Below, one piece after another: positions 60,001 through 64,000 of a stretch of DNA of 64,000 nucleotides. The notes below the pieces were generated by a model. That model ran no database searches. It was not told where the DNA came from and saw only the letters and a list, made by a program, of their open reading frames with translations. The position numbers and the translations under genes were made by a program. Position 1 is the stretch's first letter, and every line of letters begins with the position of its first letter. Source of the stretch: JABWBR01 sp036741235 (GTDB taxonomy: Bacteria; Bacteroidota; Bacteroidia; Chitinophagales; Saprospiraceae); NCBI GenBank assembly GCA_036741235.1, contig DAINSQ010000005.1, positions 8,159 through 72,158 on the forward strand. The letters are read 5' to 3'.

Positions 60001-60223
60001 CAACGACGATAAGATCTTTTATTTGACGATAAAAGATAATGGCAAGCCTCACGTGCCGGCAGAGGTTCCCGTAGATATGCGCGGCGGTGCGCTTCTTGTT
60101 TCCAAAAAAACAGGTCAGGGGCTTTCCAACCTTAAAATGAGGGCAGAACGCTTGAAAGCCGACTTGTCTGTTGACAAAAGCAACGGCTATGCTGTTCAGC
60201 TGCGCATGAAACGTTTTTTATAA
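57071..60223 (+). CDS. Two-component sensor histidine kinase with beta-propeller sensor
   Basis: 1050 residues. A signal anchor (FCLWACCAVLPGLVFAQ) is followed by two seven-bladed regulator propellers up to ~690 (repeats such as VWIATENGLNQFDGY and LWVGTENGLFDIDTRTRQ), a Y_Y_Y domain (~720-800), a membrane helix (~810-830), then HisKA_3 with His851 in LSSDLHDEVSG and a HATPase with NTAKHSRATQVF and GQGLSNLKMRAERL. The propeller lies in the periplasm and senses an unknown ligand. No receiver or DNA-binding domain is fused, unlike hybrid two-component systems of Bacteroides. Confidence 0.95.
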   Translation: MLKQPGWNYWLFCLWACCAVLPGLVFAQKFQTEYYSLDQGLSDRLVTDVLVSRYGFVWIATENGLNQFDGYSFSVFDDNPEGQSNPLISDNNIEKLHEDTAGNIIIFYKNNPVFFDIFNPLTYQNTRVNMALGKGINGIVRSAHVDREGRIYIATVSQKSVRIFEYRDDVFHKVLQIETTYVNPSSDINFIHTTDGHFWVNYAEKGLLLFDKKGKLLKQFKHEDYECMDMGWGNAGVNNILFEDSQGNIWTAIWGRPGLYVCNKSMHFFELATGLPESKQYAYVWEDKAGNLLFACAAMLRNMPLINHVFCKTHSGKLIDYSSIAAPNQLITCAAGSDFTNTIFLGLDTGFEIINSRQNPVKSYLATDIDVSERGMVIRGITEDRNNNKVYFSREVENWYAIDLATELLDTIPLVDEITGEKIDFSCGLDIEFDKNGSLWGVTCYKSKIGQLHKFNLATRKTKTYRFDYIFNAFLIDRNGIIWLTCYLAERKGMLVSFDPRTEQFTTYLDREGNNIFENALPRYIVQSKNGHLWVGTENGLFDIDTRTRQSRVFKRGEENDHRYSGYNTIYVIHENPENGNIWYGTRSGLAILDINTGDIATYSKKDGLAGNTVCGIVPDEKGNYWIATFSGLSYFDPQDKSFRNFYQSDGLTHDEFNRFSFHRDKNGHYYFGSVNGLNVFHAEDLLVERDAGPVILTKITRFNSKLDSLLVFNTNLRQLKTLYISPYDSYFTAHFALPVKGTAKKNQYKVWLEGFDNSWTYLGNIPFIRYNSLPAGKYKLVVMGADANGNWSSQVLRLPIVVGQVYYKTWWFITGIIVLIGLFIRGLFQYKLEQKLKVERLRTKLSSDLHDEVSGLLAGIAMQSDMLYHLTQEEESKSRLKTISEVSRSAMSKMSDVIWSIDSRKDKFSDLLDRMREHTEEMLSPLDIGYQFNISNLDTAQRLSANIRQDLYFIFKEAINNTAKHSRATQVFIDMGNDDKIFYLTIKDNGKPHVPAEVPVDMRGGALLVSKKTGQGLSNLKMRAERLKADLSVDKSNGYAVQLRMKRFL

Positions 60224-60336
60224 AATTATAACCGGGGAAAAGATTGACATTTGTGCAATTAGTGGGCAACAAGGGGCAGAAAAAGAACCGGGGTCTAGTT
60301 TCAGGACGGATTTAGTTTTATGCTCTCCTAAAAAGA

Positions 60337-60435
60337 TGAGGGACTTTCCGGAGAGTACGAAAGTCCCTCACAAGTAAACACGCTTCTTGTTGATTAGGAA
60401 GGAATGTATCTTGTGTGTAAAACATGTCAACTGAT
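60337..60435 (-). ncRNA. Candidate small RNA with Bacteroidota-type promoter and terminator
   Basis: On the minus strand, TTTA, 19 nt, TATCTTTG (60447-60440) predicts transcription from about 60434. About 85 nt downstream lies a 12-bp hairpin, TGAGGGACTTTC (60370-60359) with GAAAGTCCCTCA (60348-60337), followed by TCTTTTT. In between, GTTGA can pair TCAAC and CACAAG can pair CTTGTG in an interleaved, pseudoknot-like order. A 35-codon frame on the same strand (60425-60318) is also present, so a short peptide is an alternative. Confidence 0.5.
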
Positions 60436-60493
60436 GCTGCAAAGATAAAATGAAAACAAGGGGCTGTAAACCCCATAAAAATGTGGCGAATTT

Positions 60494-61828
60494 ATGGAGG
60501 TACAACGACCGCCTTTTTTACAAAAGCTGGTATTTGCTTTCGGGCAGTTGGGCTGGTCGTTAGCCGGCTTTGGAGTAGCCAATCTGTTGGTTTATTTCTA
60601 CTTGCCGCCGGATACGGGCGGCGAGCGTATTTTTCCCGTTTATATTTACGAGGGGGCCATCTTGGGTATTGCTACGGCCATCGGCCTGATCAGCTTCGGC
60701 GGCCGCCTCTTTGATGCCATATTAGACCCCCTGGTGGCTATTTGGTCGGATAAAATAAACGCCAAAGCAGGCAAGCGAAAACGGCTGATGGCGCTGGGCG
60801 TGGCGCCTTTCGCCGCTTTGTCCGTACTGGTGTTTTATCCGCCTTCCGCCGACGATCTTTTGTTTAACACCGTTTATCTGCTTTTCGCTACTATTGCCTT
60901 CTACTTTTTCCTTACAGTTTATAATATCCCTTATTCGGCATTGATTGGAGAATTGGGGCATGACCCGGCCGACAGGATGCTCATCAGTACGATGCTGTCG
61001 GTTGCCTGGGCGTTGGGGTTTCTGATAGGGAGTTCTGCATACGCCTTACAGGACTGGCTGGAACATACCTGGTCCTCGACTCAGGCTTTTCAATTGACGA
61101 TGCTGATTTTTGGCATTATTGCACTGGTTTTTATGTTGATACCCGTCTTTTTTTTAAATGAAAAAAAGTATTGCCTGCAACACGATACCCATGTGCCGGC
61201 GCGGGAAGCGATTAAGGCTGTGCTGGGGCACAGCGATTACAAGCTGTTTTTGTTATCAGATTTGATGTATTGGCTGGCATTGACCTTTATTCAGTTGGGG
61301 GTGGGCTACTACGTAACCATTTTGTTCCAGTTTGAAAAAGCGCAGGCCTCGACCTTCCTGGGAATCAGTTTTGTTGCCAGTTTTGTGTTGTATGTGCCTG
61401 TTAATCGCTGGGTTAGCCGTTACGGCAAAAAACGGATGGTGTTGGCGGCCTTTTGGGTGTTCATGATTGTTTTTTTAATTACTTATTTGTTGCCGGTACT
61501 TTTTTCCCTCAGGCATCTGCTGTTTTATTTGCTCGCCCTGGTTTCGGGTTTGCCGCTTGCCGTTTTTGGCATTGTACCTAATGCCTTGATAGCCGATCTG
61601 TTGTACAAACACCAGGAACAATCGGGTTTGCAACAGTCGGCACTGTTTTATGCGGTGCGCAATTTGACCATGAAAACGGGTATGTCGCTGGCCAATCTGA
61701 TATTTCCCTCGTTGCTGATATTGGGCAATAGCGTGCAGGAACCCCTTGGGGTGCGGATGTCGGCTATTCTGGCGCTGGTGTTTTGCGGTGTGGGCTGGTG
61801 GGTATTCAGGCGACTGGATATTCGTTGA
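60494..61828 (+). CDS. Major facilitator superfamily transporter, GPH type
   Basis: 444 residues, about 12 membrane helices. GWSLAGFGVANLLVYFYLPP and GGRLFDAILDPLVAIWSDK (with RxFDAxxDP-like Asp) are glycoside-pentoside-hexuronide family hallmarks, as is KARKRLMALGVAPF-like AGKRKRLMALGVAPF. The substrate is probably a sugar or uronide, likely cation-coupled; not determinable here. The 270-nt gap before it holds the candidate small RNA on the other strand. Confidence 0.88.
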   Translation: MEVQRPPFLQKLVFAFGQLGWSLAGFGVANLLVYFYLPPDTGGERIFPVYIYEGAILGIATAIGLISFGGRLFDAILDPLVAIWSDKINAKAGKRKRLMALGVAPFAALSVLVFYPPSADDLLFNTVYLLFATIAFYFFLTVYNIPYSALIGELGHDPADRMLISTMLSVAWALGFLIGSSAYALQDWLEHTWSSTQAFQLTMLIFGIIALVFMLIPVFFLNEKKYCLQHDTHVPAREAIKAVLGHSDYKLFLLSDLMYWLALTFIQLGVGYYVTILFQFEKAQASTFLGISFVASFVLYVPVNRWVSRYGKKRMVLAAFWVFMIVFLITYLLPVLFSLRHLLFYLLALVSGLPLAVFGIVPNALIADLLYKHQEQSGLQQSALFYAVRNLTMKTGMSLANLIFPSLLILGNSVQEPLGVRMSAILALVFCGVGWWVFRRLDIR

Positions 61829-61854
61829 ATGCCCCAATTTGCCCCATTTTTGGG

Positions 61855-61886
61855 GTTGTGTTCCCGCCTAAGGTTCTCTATCTTTG
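61855..61886 (+). promoter_or_regulatory. Promoter of recQ
   Basis: GTTG (61855-61858), 20 nt, TATCTTTG (61879-61886). The -7 box is exact. The predicted leader before ATG 61899 is only about 5 nt, so near-leaderless. Confidence 0.6.
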
Positions 61887-61898
61887 TCAAATAAGTAA

Positions 61899-64000
61899 AT
61901 GTGGATGGAACAGGCATATCTGGCATTAAAACAGTATTTCGGATACGATCAGTTCAGGCCCCTTCAGGCCGAGGTCGTTTCTGCTATTTACGAAGGTCGG
62001 GATGCGCTTGTGCTGATGCCTACCGGAGGCGGTAAGTCAGTTTGTTATCAGATTCCGGCGATCACCTTGCCAGGCGCTTGTGTAGTGGTTTCTCCGCTCA
62101 TTTCGCTGATGAAAGACCAGGTAGAGGGCCTGTGCAGCAACGGTGTCAGGGCTGCTTTCCTGAATAGTTCTATCTCGCCCAAAGAGCAGCAAAAGGTAGA
62201 AGATCGATTTTTTAAAGGCGACCTGGATTTGCTGTACGTTTCGCCTGAAAAACTCGTTTCTCCGGGCTTTATACCATTATTAAAAAGTGCTGCCATCAAT
62301 TTGTTCGCTATCGACGAAGCGCACTGTATTTCTGCCTGGGGGCACGATTTTCGGCCGGAATACACGCAATTACATTTTCTGAAACAGACTTTCCCCCAGG
62401 TCCCGGTGGTAGCGCTGACCGCTACCGCCGACAAGCTCACTCGCGGCGACATCATCGCCCAGCTCCGGCTCAACGACCCGGCGGTGTTTATCGCTTCTTT
62501 CGACCGGCCCAATCTCAGCCTCGAGGTCAGACCCGGCCAGCGTAGACTGGAGCACATTTTTGATTTTATTGCCAAGCGACCCAATCAACCAGGTATCGTG
62601 TATTGCCTTAGCCGCAAAAGCACCGAAGAACTGGCGCAAAAGCTTTCGGATAAGGGCGTCAAGGCGGCTTGCTATCACGCAGGACTCACCGACTCCCAGC
62701 GCTCAAAAGCGCAGGAGGATTTCATAGAAGACCGCATACAAGTCGTTTGCGCCACGATTGCCTTCGGCATGGGTATCGATAAATCAAATGTGCGTTGGGT
62801 GATACATTACAACCTCCCCAAAAATCTGGAGAGTTTTTATCAGGAAATCGGCCGTGCCGGTCGCGACGGCGCTCCCGCTGATACCCTGTTGTTTTATAGC
62901 TACCATGACGTGATGGTGTTGCAGGATATCCTGGATAAACCCGAAAGTGAAAATAAAGAAATTCAACTGGCCAAACTGGATCGCATGCGCCAGTATGCCG
63001 AAGCTCTCGTGTGCCGCCGCCGGATTTTGCTCAACTATTTCAGCGAGGATTTTTCGGCCAACTGCGGTAAATGCGACGTGTGCCGAAATCCTCCAGAATA
63101 TTTTGACGGTACCGAAATTGCACAGAAAGCGCTGTCTGCCATTTATCGCTTGCGCGAAAAGGTGGGCATGCAAATGTTGATTGACGTGCTGCGCGGCGCC
63201 GGCAGAAAAGAATTGTTGGCCCATAATTATCATGAAATAAAAACCTACGGCGCCGGCCGCGACCTGTCTACCGCCGAGTGGCAACACCACCTGTCGTTTC
63301 TGCTCAATTTGGGTTATGTAGAAATTGCCCACGATGATCACAATGTGCTCAAATTGACCCCCGCCAGCAAAAGGGTGCTTTTCGAAAACGAAAAGGTGCA
63401 ATTGATCAAAATGAAAACCCTCAAGGAACGCCAGGAACAGGAAAAGGAAAAATCGCAGCAAATTACCGTACGCCAGCGCGCTACCGGCGAGTTGTTTGAG
63501 GTGCTGCGCCAATTGCGCCTCAAACTGGCCCGAGACCGCGGCATACCGCCCTATCTGATATTCTCCGATGCCACACTGGAAGAAATGGCTGCAATGAAAC
63601 CCATCACCCAGCTCGAAATGAGCAGGGTAGCCGGCGTAGGCGATTTTAAATTGAAAGAATACGGAGATGTTTTTCTCGATACTATTCTCGATCATCTGGG
63701 CCAGAAAGGCAAAACGCCGCAGGGTACTACTTACCAGATTACGCTGGAAATGTATAATTCCGGACTGAGCGCAGCCGAAATCGCCGTCAAAAGACATATC
63801 GCCGAGGAGACGGTGTATAACCACCTGGTCCACCTGATTGAAAAAGGTATTGCCATCGATATAGATCGTGTGGTGTCGCCTGTAGAACGCAAACAGATTG
63901 TACAAGCGTCTAAATATCTCGAACAACCTGTGAAGTTAAAAGACCTATACGAGCTCTTCGACGAGTCGATTCCTTATCACAAACTCCGTCTGGCGATGGC
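61899..64000 (+). CDS. recQ: ATP-dependent DNA helicase RecQ, 3'-truncated
   Basis: The open frame runs off the window, showing 700 residues. Walker A is LMPTGGGKSVCYQIPA, the DEAH box is FAIDEAHCISAWGHDFR and motif VI is YQEIGRAGRDG. The RecQ-C zinc region CRRRILLNYFSEDF with CGKCDVC follows, then winged helix and HRDC (ERQEQEK onward). The visible end (GLSAAEIAVKRHIAEETVYNHL) is an extra helix-turn-helix domain common in Bacteroidota RecQ. The helicase unwinds DNA in recombination repair. An in-frame second ATG lies at 61905. Confidence 0.97.
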   Translation, partial: MWMEQAYLALKQYFGYDQFRPLQAEVVSAIYEGRDALVLMPTGGGKSVCYQIPAITLPGACVVVSPLISLMKDQVEGLCSNGVRAAFLNSSISPKEQQKVEDRFFKGDLDLLYVSPEKLVSPGFIPLLKSAAINLFAIDEAHCISAWGHDFRPEYTQLHFLKQTFPQVPVVALTATADKLTRGDIIAQLRLNDPAVFIASFDRPNLSLEVRPGQRRLEHIFDFIAKRPNQPGIVYCLSRKSTEELAQKLSDKGVKAACYHAGLTDSQRSKAQEDFIEDRIQVVCATIAFGMGIDKSNVRWVIHYNLPKNLESFYQEIGRAGRDGAPADTLLFYSYHDVMVLQDILDKPESENKEIQLAKLDRMRQYAEALVCRRRILLNYFSEDFSANCGKCDVCRNPPEYFDGTEIAQKALSAIYRLREKVGMQMLIDVLRGAGRKELLAHNYHEIKTYGAGRDLSTAEWQHHLSFLLNLGYVEIAHDDHNVLKLTPASKRVLFENEKVQLIKMKTLKERQEQEKEKSQQITVRQRATGELFEVLRQLRLKLARDRGIPPYLIFSDATLEEMAAMKPITQLEMSRVAGVGDFKLKEYGDVFLDTILDHLGQKGKTPQGTTYQITLEMYNSGLSAAEIAVKRHIAEETVYNHLVHLIEKGIAIDIDRVVSPVERKQIVQASKYLEQPVKLKDLYELFDESIPYHKLRLAM

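Noticed and set aside
62784..63926. A 380-residue open frame on the minus strand
   Set aside because: It lies wholly within recQ on the other strand; its Phe/His/Gln-rich product has no family features, while recQ shows complete helicase motifs.
1..64000. tRNA or rRNA genes
   Set aside because: No TTCRANNC T-arm with matching acceptor stem, and no rRNA core sequence, was noticed; a covariance scan would be needed to exclude them fully.

Overview
The window looks like a chromosomal segment of a Bacteroidota bacterium, most likely from the Saprospiria/Saprospiraceae side of the phylum (family placement is inference). Seen directly: three proteins with type IX secretion (T9SS) C-terminal sorting domains, several start-proximal promoters of the Bacteroidota type (TTTR, 19-20 nt, TAnnTTYG), and genes largely confined to Bacteroidota (duplicated DUF1599, BT_3928-type DoxX, DUF3810, long NusB, three-gene NAD(P) transhydrogenase). 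Nearly everything is housekeeping. I see no rRNA, tRNA, CRISPR array, phage, transposase or conjugation gene.

Layout. 1-3.2 kb: end of a surface protein and an S9 peptidase. 3.2-12.7 kb: YigZ, DUF1599-DoxX-nusB-guaA-lipoprotein, trmH, then pfkA and an N-acetylglucosamine-kinase-like gene. 12.8-24.3 kb: FG-GAP T9SS protein; minus-strand SDR/YciI/YggS/deoxynucleoside kinase; gatC and a MacB-like ABC pair split by a cobalamin adenosyltransferase; a PRTase; two Fe-S electron-transfer proteins. 24.4-27.3 kb: an ECF sigma factor, a protein built like a dual-membrane-spanning anti-sigma factor, and a His/Gly-rich PepSY-like lipoprotein. 27.3-39.5 kb: serine hydrolase, hydroxyacyl-CoA dehydrogenase, S4 protein, PPK2, DUF58, trxA, DUF3810, pntAA/AB/B, hemD, NYN nuclease. 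40-56 kb: gyrA, TPR protein, photolyase, coaE, T9SS protein, icd, ruvB, a pentameric ligand-gated-channel homologue, pabB/pabC, fabH. 56.4-64 kb: a NarL-type response regulator with its propeller histidine kinase, an MFS transporter, and recQ running off the end.

The most interesting system is at 24.4-27.3 kb. The sigma gene and the large membrane gene are nearly contiguous (2 nt apart from the ATG, or overlapping if a TTG start is used). The membrane protein has one inner-membrane helix, a long low-complexity periplasmic stretch, and a C-terminal beta-barrel-like domain ending in Phe. The neighbouring lipoprotein carries a likely surface-export signal and a His/Gly tail that resembles a predicted extracellular barrel loop of the membrane protein. 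The sigma gene and the lipoprotein gene share a promoter-like element (TGCAACCCTT, then ACCTAT) found nowhere else here as a complete pair. Together they look like an envelope-spanning, possibly metal-linked signalling unit.

A second theme is simple-sequence arrays between genes (10-nt units at 3.9 kb, 9/16-nt at 10.8 kb, 7-nt at 50.7 kb) that run right up to, or into, start and stop codons. Start codons were moved inward from the longest frame where a signal peptide, family alignment or promoter position argued for it; each case is stated.
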